13,905 bases of DNA from Blastomyces gilchristii SLH14081 (taxonomy: Eukaryota; Ascomycota; Eurotiomycetes; Onygenales; Ajellomycetaceae), in the NCBI RefSeq assembly GCF_000003855.2, contig NW_003101635.1, positions 151,805 through 165,709 of the forward strand, given 5' to 3'. Positions 1 to 8,020 of the stretch are shown here, piece by piece. Position 1 is the stretch's first letter. Every line of letters begins with the position of its first letter. The notes beneath the pieces are model-generated. The model saw nothing but the letters and a program-made list of their open reading frames with translations, searched no databases and was not told the origin of the DNA. A program made the position numbers and the translations under genes.

Positions 1-65
1 ATTAAAGATTTATTTTCAGAGTTATACAGGCCCGCAGAGCCCAGCTGTTTCATGAATTTAATAAG
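1..65. other. left flank of the retrotransposon nest
   Basis: This short stretch lies outside Element A, just before its target duplication. It keeps CC and GCCC runs (for example around 30-45) that are nearly absent from the element interiors. It therefore looks less mutated than the DNA to its right. No gene or motif is recognisable. Confidence 0.6.
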
Positions 66-70
66 ACATA
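66..70. repeat. target-site duplication of Element A, left copy (ACATA)
   Basis: The five bases ACATA immediately precede the TG that opens the 5' LTR of Element A. The same five bases follow the 3' LTR at 12690-12694. A 5-bp duplication is normal for Ty3/gypsy integration and shows that A is a complete insertion with both ends inside the window. Confidence 0.88.
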
Positions 71-340
71 TGGTGCGCGCTGCGCCCGATCAATCATATA
101 GACTATTCCATTACACTTCACAGATTCCGCCGAAAGCTCCGATACTCGGTCACTGATCCTTGGCTGAAAAACCCATGGAATTCCTATTCTTCCGCCCCGA
201 AGCTTCACTGTGTATGCATATAAATATTCACTCTGATTGCCAATTTCTGTACTTTCTCTTTCTTTCCTTCTCTAACATTTTTCACTTTGTTATATAAGAC
301 CTATATATTATACTGATCTATTCAGTGTAGGCCTCTTATA
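71..340 (+). repeat. 5' LTR of Element A (270 bp)
   Basis: The LTR starts with TG and ends with TATA, where the 3' LTR has TACA, so the terminal CA has become TA. It aligns without gaps to 12420-12689. By hand count about 45 of 270 positions differ, all but about four being transitions. In the U3 part (to about 215) this copy keeps CpG and CpC where the 3' LTR has TpG, CpA or TpC; for example 191-200 reads TCCGCCCCGA against TTCACTCTGA. The mutation load therefore drops toward the left edge of the nest. A TATA-like box lies at 219-226, followed by a pyrimidine-rich tract. Confidence 0.92.
219..226 (+). promoter_or_regulatory. TATA-like box of the Element A 5' LTR
   Basis: TATAAATA lies about 120 bp before the LTR end and is followed at about 250-290 by a CT-rich tract. 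The same box is present in all four LTRs (also 1113-1120 and 6831-6838 on the minus strand, and 12568-12575). This is where a Pol II promoter is expected in an LTR; activity is inferred. Confidence 0.6.
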
Positions 341-655
341 CTTGAAAAACATTCATCATCTTCTTATTAGAAATGATTATTCACATATTATCTTCTCATT
401 AGAAATGATTACTCACTGAGATATCTGAACATATAACAACATGTAAGAAATAGAGAAACAGTTAAATAGTTAAGCAGACACTGAGTTCTCAGATAAAAGC
501 TTACTCATCAGTCATTCTGACTCTGTAATATGATCTTACAAAGAGACTATCAGTGAAAGATCTGACAGTTCTGACACTACAGACATATGAGATATTCATA
601 TAATTACACTTCTTTCAATTTCACAGATATTTCATATCTGATAAACAATATAATC
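341..655 (+). other. Element A untranslated leader
   Basis: This is the stretch between the 5' LTR and gag, homologous in inverted orientation to 6443-6714 of Element B. The two leaders share an AAAAACATTCAT block just after the LTR. A primer-binding site should start here, but I cannot match a tRNA 3' end with confidence because the first bases differ between A and B. No coding sequence is apparent. Confidence 0.7.
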
Positions 656-996
656 ATATCTAATGATAACATGAGAGAACTCTCAAACATGAGCATAGAA
701 GTGATATCACAGTAGCTCTGAGTAATATTGAAATTACAACAGTAATAGATAGCTGATATGCATGCAACTCAACAAGTTTAATACAAGAAAATTCAATGAT
801 TAATTTAATAAGAAACTCATACAATTTCAACACCTATAGAATTAAATACAAAAGTGCTGAAAGAATGTTTAAATGCTTCTGCATATTTTAATACTTCTGA
901 TCTCACTCTATACTCATTATGAAGAATGAAAATGCTTATGAAACTTAGTATGAATGAAGATGTCATCAGTTCACTAATCAATCAAGATTGATATAT
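656..996 (+). pseudogene. gag: Element A gag, 5' fragment, cut by Element B
   Basis: This encodes the N-terminal part of the retrotransposon capsid/nucleocapsid polyprotein, which packages element RNA in cytoplasmic particles. The start is set by homology to B: B reads ATGTCTAATGATAA at its gag start, while A has ATATCTAATGATAA, so the initiator ATG has become ATA. The frame is shared with the downstream fragments. It ends at 996, within the TATAT duplicated by insertion of Element B, and resumes at 7029. Adding the three pieces and removing one copy of each duplication gives 1,182 bp (394 codons), against 1,167 bp in B. In-frame stops are present, so no product is expected. Confidence 0.8.
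992..996. repeat. target-site duplication of Element B, left copy (TATAT)
   Basis: TATAT precedes the left end of Element B and recurs right after its other end at 7024-7028. The uninterrupted counterpart in B's own gag (6117-6121, minus strand) contains a single TATAT in the same context. The insertion point is therefore known to the base. Confidence 0.92.
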
Positions 997-1305
997 TGTA
1001 AGAGGCCTACGCCGAATAGATCGGTATAATATTGATAGGTCTTATATAACAAAGATAAAAATGTTAGAGAAGAAAAGAAAGAGAAAGTGTGAGAATCAGT
1101 GATCAAGATGAATATTTATATGTGTATGTGATGATGTACGTGGTGAAGCTTCGAGGCAGAAGAATATACACATGTTCATAGCAGCTGAGAATCAGTGATT
1201 GAGAATGACTGAGAATCAGAGTGTATGTGTTTAAGAATAAAGTAATTGAAATCTGTGAAGTGTAATAAAATAGTCTATATAATTGATCAGGTACAGCTCA
1301 TTATA
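997..1305 (-). repeat. 3' LTR of Element B (309 bp)
   Basis: It aligns without gaps to 6715-7023. By hand count about 46 of 309 positions differ, about 44 being transitions. At its inner edge the TGTGG expected of the LTR start reads TATAA in minus-strand sense (1305-1301). It is the more degraded of B's two LTRs, having lost the CG/CC-rich start that survives at 7003-7023. A TATA-like box lies at 1113-1120. Confidence 0.93.
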
Positions 1306-1320
1306 TTAGCTCTCTCTTTC
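1306..1320 (-). promoter_or_regulatory. polypurine tract of Element B
   Basis: On the minus strand GAAAGAGAGAG (1320-1310) followed by CTAA abuts the 3' LTR. This is where the plus-strand primer of an LTR retrotransposon is expected. Element A has the equivalent purine run plus CTAA at 12404-12419. Confidence 0.72.
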
Positions 1321-1554
1321 AGAAGCAGTTCTCATCAGTCAAGAGCTGCTGTTTCAGATAACACAGAACTCAGAGTTCAGGTCAGTTAATTGTAGCTGAC
1401 TCATTTTACAAGATATTATCAGCTGCAGTTATAGAGTCTCTTATCAAGAATATTCTCAATCTCTCACTCAAGCTCATTATCTTCTTCTATGATGTCTGAT
1501 AACTGTCAGTCAGAAGTCAGTTGAGAATAGAACAGATCAGTAGTAGCACAGCAG
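1321..1554 (-). pseudogene. pol: Element B pol, 3' fragment with the chromodomain
   Basis: This is the C-terminal end of Pol, separated from the rest by the SINE. The chromodomain spans 1493-1329 (55 codons). Visible signatures are acidic residues, then ILDKRL, a YLVK block followed by a stop where the conserved Trp should be, and SETAALD followed by two stops that align with aromatic/basic positions. Chromodomains at the integrase C-terminus bind modified histone tails and steer integration to heterochromatin in known chromoviruses. The frame matches the upstream pol once the 370-bp SINE and its 14-bp duplication are removed. Unlike A, no TAA stop lies directly at the LTR; the frame runs on to a TGA at 1289-1287 inside the LTR. 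Confidence 0.85.
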
Positions 1555-1568
1555 AGCAAGCTTGTGTA
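1555..1568. repeat. target-site duplication of the SINE in Element B, left copy (14 bp)
   Basis: AGCAAGCTTGTGTA is repeated exactly at 1939-1952 on the other side of the SINE. The final TA could belong partly to the tail. The equivalent site in A (within about 12130-12165) has one uninterrupted copy. Confidence 0.92.
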
Positions 1569-1938
1569 TTATTATTATTATTATTCTTCCATTATACTCA
1601 TATGCAAGCGGAGCTTATGATGAGTCCTTGCGTGATGTTAAATACAGGTCAAGTGTTGGTTATACAGGAGGAAATACAGGTGTTGAGACCACGCCAAGAT
1701 AACAAGAACATAGGAAAATACAAAGGAGTGACAATTAGATACATGCGATAATAACTTCCCAGCCCAGGAACATAGAGCAATTCATTGGAGCGATTTGTAC
1801 ACCTCTGTATTTATTAGGAACCTGAGGTGCTTGAGTTCCGGATTTAATGTATCCCCTGCGGGTTTCGAACCCACGCGCCTTGGTTTCCCACGCCAAGGTG
1901 CTACCGGGTGGCCGCATTAACCATTCGGCCACCGGGGC
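1569..1938 (-). mobile_element. tRNA-derived SINE (TAA tail) inserted in Element B pol
   Basis: On the minus strand the element opens with a tRNA-like head (1938-1850). An A box TGGCCGAATGG lies at 1931-1921 and a B box GGTTCGAAACC at 1871-1861. About 265 bp of non-tRNA body follows, ending in a (TAA)n tail at 1569-1585. It is flanked by a perfect 14-bp duplication, as expected from LINE-assisted retrotransposition. A second copy sits at 10394-10769. This copy is the better preserved: it keeps CpG and CpC sites that the surrounding element has lost. It lies in the same orientation as its host element and separates integrase from chromodomain. No protein is expected; the open frames across it are incidental. 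Confidence 0.93.
1850..1938 (-). promoter_or_regulatory. tRNA-like head with internal Pol III A and B boxes (SINE in B)
   Basis: The D-arm region (GGCCGAATGGTTAATGCGGCC) resembles Ser/Leu-type tRNAs. A T-arm GTGGG-TTCGAAA-CCCGC folds cleanly, and CCCC near the 5' end can pair with GGGG near the 3' end. About 12 extra bases between the D-arm and the anticodon-like stem, and the downstream body, rule out a normal tRNA gene. The A box and B box are the expected internal RNA polymerase III promoter. Confidence 0.8.
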
Positions 1939-1952
1939 AGCAAGCTTGTGTA
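1939..1952. repeat. target-site duplication of the SINE in Element B, right copy
   Basis: This is an exact repeat of 1555-1568, adjoining the GCCCC 5' end of the SINE. Confidence 0.92.
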
Positions 1953-4900
1953 AAATACATTATGAATCTCTGATAATGTGTTAAGACAGTAGTTATGACT
2001 ATCTAGAACTTCTATCACTTTATACTTGACATGACAGTAATCTAGTGTATGAGATGAATATGTGATTTATATATTCTTAAGATTCAACTATATCAGATCT
2101 TCTATCTTATATTATTCAGTGAGATCTCAGTGAATATTGATTTAATTCTCTTGATTTTATTTCACAGTTGTCATGAAGATCTCTGCTCAATTACAGGTAT
2201 CTCAGAGCTTTGTTACTATATTGTCAGTGATCTGAATTGAACTGCAGAGGTTTAGTGTGAACTGTGTGATCTCTAGAAGATTCAATACTTTTATATAATA
2301 TTCATATGTAAGAAAGAACAGGCTTATATCTGTTGAAATAACATCTTAATCATGGATAGTAATCTCTGCATGTAGAAGAAGATCATGTCAATTATCTTAT
2401 AAGTGATTACAGAACTTACAGAGATAATTCTTCATGATCTGAATTGTCTATTCTGACACATCATCAATCTCAGAGTGATAGACAGTTGATAGACAGTATA
2501 TAATCTTGAGAATTTCACAGATTCTTGTTCAGAGAGTGCTCATGAATTAACAGCTCTGATTCAATACTATAGATCTCAGTTATTCATATATCTGATAGAA
2601 CAGACTCTGTAGAAAAGCTTCAGAGACTTATTTAGTATTCATCTTATTACAAGATTTCAATATTACATCTTTGCTCAGCTAATTTATAATAATCAGAATG
2701 TTTCTACAATTCTTACTCTCAGATAGATTAACAGTGAAGTCAATTACTACATCTCATCAGATTCTATCAGAGATATTGAGTGATTTTAATAGATCTTTTC
2801 TATGATTCTTTCATAAGATAATAGAAGAACAGTGATTGTAGTTTCAGATAAAGTGTCTAATACTGTTTAATATCTCAGATCAGTAGAACTCTTAGAAGAT
2901 TATTCTATACAGTTATTCACAGTCTGAATGACTGATTATATGTGAATCATACATCTCTTATATTATTCAAGTATGTAAGAGTTCAGAGTGAGAGACTCAG
3001 TGTTGTTTATAAAATTATAGAGTATTATTATCATCAATTGAATATTCTGAGATATCAGTTCTTATATATAGTTCTGAGAGAAATCAGAGTGCTTCTTGAT
3101 ATACTGCTTCAATGAGAATCTGAAGAAGTTCATTCATCTGAGCTGCTGTATATCACAGTTCATTCAGTGTACAGAAAGTGAAGATATCAATGACAGTTCT
3201 AACTGAAGAAGCATGTATAGTGTTATAAACTGTTTCATCTTAATCAACTAGTATCTTCAGATTCAAGAGTCAATGCTCTCAGTTTATTCAGTGAGTATCT
3301 ATTACATCAGATGACATATCTTACTCTTATTATAAGAGAACATCTGTCATTGAGTTCTGACTATCAGAATAGTAGTATATTGTAAAATAAAAGCAGCTTA
3401 AGAACTCAGATCATCACATCTATCATTCAGTGAGTTTATAGATAGTTGTGAAGTATTTGAGATTCTTATAATCTATGACTATCTTAAATTCAGAGATACT
3501 TCAGAGTTCAGAGTCTCATTCTTCTAAACAGTGTATAATTATGAGAAGTTTCTTATCATAGATCTTATAATTGCATTCAGCAGGACTCAGTTTCTTAGAT
3601 ATAAAGATATATGATTGTAGAATATGTTCATCATTATATTATAATATCACTTTTTCTGTCATATAGTCAGAGAAATCAGCTTCAATAACTATCTTATAAT
3701 CAGAATCAAATATTATCAGTAGAGAGATATTAATGAACATCTTCTTTATCTGTATAAATGCAGCTTCAGTATTCACTGATTATTAAAATACTGAGTCTTT
3801 CTTAGTGAGATCTGTAAGTGATCTCATAATATCTGAGAAGTTTTATATAAATCAATGATAGAAGTTAGTAAATCTGATGAAGCTTTATACATCTTTTACA
3901 GTACACAGAGCTTCTCATTCAGGAATGACAGAGACTTTCTCAGAATTCATTCAAATTCTCTTATCAGCTTCTATAATAAAATTCAGATACTTAATACTCT
4001 TGACTTCAAAATCATACTTATCAATATCTATCAGTAGTTCTGCTTCTTATAGCTATTATAATATCTTTCACACATACTCTTGATATTCTTTTCTAAATTC
4101 ATTGATGAAGATGAGAATTCCATCTAGATAAGTAGATACAAACTTATTAAGAAAATCTCAGAGCACTTAGTTAATATACTTCTGAAATATACTGAGAATG
4201 TTAGTCAGTTTAAAGAGTGTGACTATTTATTCAAAGAGATTATAACATGTTTAAAATGCTGTAAGTTATTCATCTTCTTCAGTAATATGAATCTTATGAA
4301 ACACAGTGATGATATCTAGTTTTATAAATTATTAAGCTTATCTGATCTATTCTAGAATTTTATTGATGAGAGATAAGAGATATCAATCTTTCTTTATCAA
4401 TCTGTTCAGATCTTGATAGTTCATACAGAATCAAAGTCCTTCATCTGGTTTCTTTGCAAAGAGAATAGAGGCTGTGATGAAAGAGTTATTAATATATATA
4501 AATTCTTTATTCAACAGATCATTGAGTGTCTTTTGAAGAAGAAGAAGTTCATCTCATCATATATTATAAAGAGAGCCTTATAACAGTTTGAGATTCTTAT
4601 TATTCTTTTTCTCTAACTTGATACTGTGATTCACTTCAGAATCTTGTAAGAGAGATATATTCATAATATTATCTTATCAGAAGACATCTAGATATTCATG
4701 ATATTATTGAGAGAGTTTTATACAAGAATCTGTTATTATAACACAGAATAATTTTTCTAGAGTCTTTTTGATATCAGTCAGACTAATAGAATAGATTGAT
4801 ATATAATTCTGCTATCAGTAATTCTTTCAGTGACTTCTTTTTCTGAGTATTTTATAGATATTGACAGAGATTTGTGTCAGATTAATAGTCTTGTGAATAT

Positions 4901-5290
4901 TATCTTCATGAATTGTATCATTATTAGAGAATATCAAGCTTCTATTTTAAGTGTTCAATAAGATATCTTATTCAGATAGTCAGACAAGTTCTAATATAAG
5001 ATTGTAATCAAGATTATCAACTTCATATACATAGACATCTTCATATTGATATTCTCTCACATCTATGATCAGCTTCATTATGTAACAGATACAAATATCT
5101 TTTGAATCATCAAATTCTGTGAGAAGTCAAGGTTTTGATAAAGAGATACACTGAAGATTATAATATCTTATAACTGAAGATTTTATCATTGCATAGTAAC
5201 ATAGACTGCTGTCTATCATGACTTTCATACTATATATATTATCAATCACAGTAGATACAAGAATTACATTCATTGTTATCTTCTCTTCAA
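1953..5290 (-). pseudogene. pol: Element B pol: protease, reverse transcriptase, RNase H, integrase
   Basis: Read right to left, it starts in the -1 frame relative to gag. The retropepsin site at 5213-5205 reads D-S-S where D-S/T-G is expected. The reverse transcriptase catalytic box at 4130-4119 reads YLDG where YLDD is expected. RNase H keeps the first Asp (IEAD, codon at 3677-3675) and the KIYDKK and KNLKYF blocks. Integrase (roughly 3050-2200) keeps the first Asp (VIDF) and a YHSEID-type Glu region, but the second Asp position reads Asn. Codon phase is constant from protease to chromodomain apart from the SINE, so no net frameshift has accumulated. The in-frame stops are mostly TGA at expected Trp or Arg positions. 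It would have copied element RNA and integrated the DNA; this copy is dead. Confidence 0.9.
4119..4130 (-). other. reverse transcriptase catalytic box of Element B (YLDG)
   Basis: Codons TAT CTA GAT GGA encode YLDG. The second Asp of the normally invariant YLDD box is missing. Element A has a different replacement at the same place (YLDN, 9547-9558). Confidence 0.85.
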
Positions 5291-6442
5291 ATTATTGTTA
5301 TTCAATCTCTTCAAGCTTCTGTTTATGAATTTGAACAGAAGCTAATCTTTTCTCTGTTTCACTGAGACATTTTTATAGTTATCTTCTGAATCTTTCTCTA
5401 ATATAACATGATTGACATGGACAGGCACTGATTCATTCTTTGAATGAGAAGACACTGATCTTTCTCTCAAGTATGAAGACACATAGATTAATTGACAGTT
5501 GAAAGCAATGTGTTCTGATCAAATACAGATGATGCACACTTTATATTGATGTTGATCAGCAACTTCTTCAGAAGTGATCTCAGAAACTTTAAAGCCTGTT
5601 CAGATGACAGAGATTCTTGCTTATATATAGACATTCAAGTCTACTCAATTCATGACATCTGCATCATTGTTATTTCTCAGTGCAGATGTATGAGTCACTG
5701 AGCTGTAACATCTTCTGTCACTGTTCTGTATATTCTTGAGCTTGATAAGACAGTCATTCATTGTTCAGAGCTGTGTGTAGAAGTCTTTATAAGTCTGATC
5801 TTCATCTGCACTTACAAGAGCCTGTAAGAGTTTGAAAGTTAATGTCTTCTTAAGCATGTTAATCTTCATTCAATTCTCTCAAGATTGATCATCTACTTCT
5901 AGAATCTTGATGTTGAAGTCAGAAATAAATGTTATAAGAGAAGTGTTTCTCTGTCAGATACTCTGTAATCAATCTAATACTTTCTGTTATATGACAGTGT
6001 CTTGAAACAGAATATCAAGATATTTCATGATATTATCAGATATTTGTAACACTGATTCACATACTTTCATTCATGAATAGAACTTCTATTTCATACAATC
6101 TTTCAATTGTTCATTGATATATTAATCTTGATTGATTAATGAACTGATGACATCTTCATCTACACTCAGTTTCATAAGCATTTCCATTCTTTATAATGAG
6201 TAGAGAGTGAGATCAGAAGTATTGAAATATATAGAAGCATTCAAGTGTTCTTTCAGCACATTTGTATTTAGTTCTATAGATGTTGAAATCATATGAGTTA
6301 ATCATTGAATCTCTTTATATTGAAGTTGTTGAGTTGCATGCATGTCTGCTATCTATTACTGTTGTAATTTCAACATTGCTTGAAGCCACTGTAACATCAT
6401 GTGTATGCTTGTATTCAAGGGTTTCATATTATCATTAGACAT
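5276..6442 (-). pseudogene. gag: Element B gag
   Basis: This is the capsid/nucleocapsid polyprotein frame from ATG at 6442-6440 to TAA at 5278-5276: 1,167 bp, 389 codons including the stop. There is no net frameshift, but there are many internal stops, mainly TGA. A CCHC zinc knuckle (C-X2-C-X4-H-X4-C) at 5536-5495 keeps all four metal ligands, with one stop inside a spacer. The zinc knuckle of Gag binds element RNA during packaging. Pol continues in the -1 frame. The terminal TAA is at the homologous place in Element A (8387-8389), which supports it as the true gag end. The copy is non-functional. Confidence 0.86.
5495..5536 (-). other. Gag zinc knuckle, Element B
   Basis: The codons read C-I-I-C-I-stop-S-E-H-I-A-F-N-C, a C-X2-C-X4-H-X4-C nucleocapsid motif with every ligand retained. 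The stop (TGA) in the middle fits a former Arg or Trp codon. Confidence 0.88.
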
Positions 6443-6714
6443 GATTATATTGATTATCAGATGTATAATATCTGTGAAATCTGAAGAAATGTAATTGTAT
6501 TCTTATATGTCTGAGTGTCAGAACTCTCAGGTCTTTCACTGATATTCTCTTATAAGATCTTTATTGCAGAGTCAGAGTGACTGATGAGTAAGCTTCTATC
6601 TGAGAACTCAGTGTCTACTTAACTATATTTTCTCTTTCTTACACATTGTTACACATTCAGATATCTCTTAATAAATAATTGTTTCTAATGAGAAGATAAT
6701 GAATGTTTTTATAG
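6443..6714 (-). other. Element B untranslated leader
   Basis: These 272 bp lie between the 5' LTR and gag, homologous to 341-655 of Element A. The first bases after the LTR read CTATAAAAACATTC on the minus strand. No convincing tRNA-complementary primer site can be assigned. No coding sequence is seen. Confidence 0.7.
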
Positions 6715-7023
6715 TGTAAGAGGCCTGCACTGAATAGATCAGTATAATATTGATAGATCTTATATAACAAAGATAAAAACATTAGAGAAGGAAAGAAAGA
6801 GAAAGTGCGAGAATCAGTGATTGAGATGAATATTTATACATGTAAGTGATAGTGTACATAGTGGAGCTTCAGAGCGGAAGAATATATACGTGTTCGTAGC
6901 ACCTGAGGATCAGCGATTGAGAATGGCCGAGAATCAGAGTGTACATGTTCGAGAATGAAGTGATTGAAATCTGTGAAGTGTAATAAAATAGTCTATATGA
7001 TTGATCGGGCGCAGCCCGCCACA
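6715..7023 (-). repeat. 5' LTR of Element B (309 bp)
   Basis: On the minus strand it runs from TGTGGCGGGC (7023-7014) to CTCTTACA (6722-6715), intact TG...CA ends. It is less mutated than its partner: CpG survives around 6877-6918 and 7006-7018. The outermost bases form a GC-rich hairpin-like GGGCTGCGCCC. A TATA-like box lies at 6838-6831, followed by a CT-rich tract on the minus strand. The U3 is about 39 bp longer than in Element A and clearly different in sequence. Confidence 0.94.
6831..6838 (-). promoter_or_regulatory. TATA-like box of the Element B 5' LTR
   Basis: TATAAATA on the minus strand, about 120 bp before the LTR/leader junction, the same spacing as in Element A. Its conservation in all four LTRs supports it as the element promoter. 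Confidence 0.6.
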
Positions 7024-7028
7024 TATAT
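7024..7028. repeat. target-site duplication of Element B, right copy (TATAT)
   Basis: An exact repeat of 992-996. Element A's gag continues directly after it. Confidence 0.92.
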
Positions 7029-7443
7029 CAATGAATGATTGAAGAATTGCATGAAATAGAAGTTTTATTCATAAATGAAAGCATGTGAATCAGTGTTGCA
7101 AATGTCTGATAACATTATTAAACATCTTGATATTCTGTTCTGAGACACTGTCATGTAACAGAAGATATTAGATTGATTACAGAGTATCTGACAGAGAAAC
7201 ACTTCTCTTATAACATTCATCTCTGACTTTGACATCAAGATCTTATAAGCAGGTGATCAATCTTGAGAGAATTGAATGAAGATTAGTATGCTTAAGAAGA
7301 CATTAACTTTTGAACTCTTATAGACTCTCATAAGTGTAATTGAAGACTCAACTTATGAAGACTTCTGCACACAGCTTCAGATATTGAATAACTGTCTTAT
7401 CAAGCTCAAGAGTATACAGAACAGTGATAGAAGATGTTACACT
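7029..7443 (+). pseudogene. gag: Element A gag, middle fragment
   Basis: This continues the gag frame interrupted at 996 and is homologous to 6116-5702 (approximately) of B on the minus strand. It carries in-frame TGA/TAA stops. It ends where the hAT-like element has inserted; the last gag bases before the insert are the 8-bp duplication at 7444-7451. Compared with B, about 9 bp are missing just before that point. The net difference over the whole gag is 15 bp, so the phase is kept. Confidence 0.8.
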
Positions 7444-7451
7444 CACATATC
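7444..7451. repeat. 8-bp target duplication of the hAT-like element, left copy
   Basis: CACATATC here and CACACACC at 7964-7971 differ only by two transitions. The empty site in Element B reads CATACATC at the homologous place, again differing only by transitions. An original 8-bp duplication later hit by C-to-T changes explains all three. Confidence 0.72.
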
Positions 7452-7963
7452 TAGACTGATCACTGAGATCATGAATTTCACATTTGATTTCATTTGACCT
7501 GATCTCATACATTTCTTGGCGTGAATCTCACTGAGACTAGTCATCAAAAAAAACATGCAAAGTGACTATGTATCAGATCTTAAAATGGAATCATGACTTG
7601 AGAAAAATGAGAAAGTGATCTCATTTGATCTCATTTAGTCTCATTCTTGGCATAAAGTTACTATTTTTAGACATTCTAAGGTTTTTTTTAGACTAGACTA
7701 TTTTGAATTTTTTAAAAAGTAATACTTTTTGATAATGCTCAAATAAGATTTAAAGTCATTTAAAGCAATAAAAATAATTTAAATTGAGAAGTGAAAATCA
7801 TGGTCTCATTTGAAAAATGTGACAAGAGTAGACAGTAAGTCTAACTGAAACTGTATAAGACTACTATTTAATGTTAAAACCATGTAATGAGATCAGTCGA
7901 ATTGGTAATGAGATTATCAAAAAATCTGGTCCTGGTCTCAGACACGGTCACACGGTCAGTCTA
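7452..7963. mobile_element. hAT-like non-autonomous DNA element (512 bp) in Element A gag
   Basis: This AT-rich insert has no counterpart in Element B, which shows the empty site. It begins TAGACTGATC and ends GGTCAGTCTA, giving a 10-bp terminal inverted repeat with one mismatch. An 8-bp duplication, typical of hAT transposons, flanks it. The subterminal regions are rich in a repeated CTCATT-type motif on both strands (for example 7620-7645, 7803-7809, and as AATGAG at 7887-7892 and 7908-7913), as seen where hAT transposase binds. No transposase frame is present, so it would need an autonomous relative. The right end keeps CpG (gacacggtcacacggtc), unlike the host element. A Tc1/mariner-type reading with TA duplications is possible but explains the flanks less well. 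Confidence 0.7.
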
Positions 7964-7971
7964 CACACACC
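7964..7971. repeat. 8-bp target duplication of the hAT-like element, right copy
   Basis: CACACACC, partner of 7444-7451. Gag sequence continues immediately after it. Confidence 0.7.
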
Positions 7972-8020
7972 TGTACTGAGAAATAACTCAGTTACTCATA
8001 TATCTGCACTGAGAAATAAC
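7964..8020 (+). repeat. 33-bp tandem duplication inside Element A gag
   Basis: The 24-bp blocks 7964-7987 and 7997-8020 match except for transitions and start 33 bp apart. Element B has a single unit. Because 33 is a multiple of three, the duplication adds 11 codons without changing frame. Confidence 0.75.

Larger units (their letters stand above)
997..7023 (-). mobile_element. Element B: full-length chromodomain Ty3/gypsy element nested in Element A, opposite orientation
   Basis: B is 6,027 bp with two 309-bp LTRs (5' LTR 6715-7023, 3' LTR 997-1305 on the minus strand) and a perfect 5-bp duplication. Internally it has gag (6442-5276) and pol with protease, reverse transcriptase, RNase H, integrase and chromodomain. 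Removing its SINE leaves about 5,643 bp. It belongs to the same family as A by internal sequence, but its U3 differs in length and sequence, marking a distinct subfamily. Many TGA stops and lost active-site residues make it inactive. The phases of gag and pol are preserved, so the damage is almost purely point mutation. Confidence 0.95.

Noticed and set aside
341..360. Primer-binding site directly after the 5' LTR
   Set aside because: The first bases differ between A (CTTGAAAAAC) and B (CTATAAAAAC), and neither gives a clear TGG-initial match to a tRNA 3' end. It was probably altered by mutation, so no tRNA primer is assigned.
71..1305. Reading 71-1305 as one small element with inverted LTR ends
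   Set aside because: The two LTRs are in opposite orientation and of different length. They belong to A and B respectively, and the sequence between them is A's leader and gag start.
1521..1932. Open frames at 1521-1751 (+) and 1735-1932 (-)
   Set aside because: They lie across the SINE and its tail. The SINE is non-coding, and the frames have no conserved counterpart in the second copy that would indicate selection.
3855..4083. Open frames at 3855-4037 and 3877-4083 (+), with a similar one at 9627-9809 (-)
   Set aside because: Both are antisense to the reverse transcriptase/RNase H region. The similarity simply reflects that A and B are copies of one element; the true coding strand is the opposite one.
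7452..7963. Intron in gag of Element A
   Set aside because: It has terminal inverted repeats and an 8-bp duplication, is absent from B, and does not begin GT or end AG at those boundaries.
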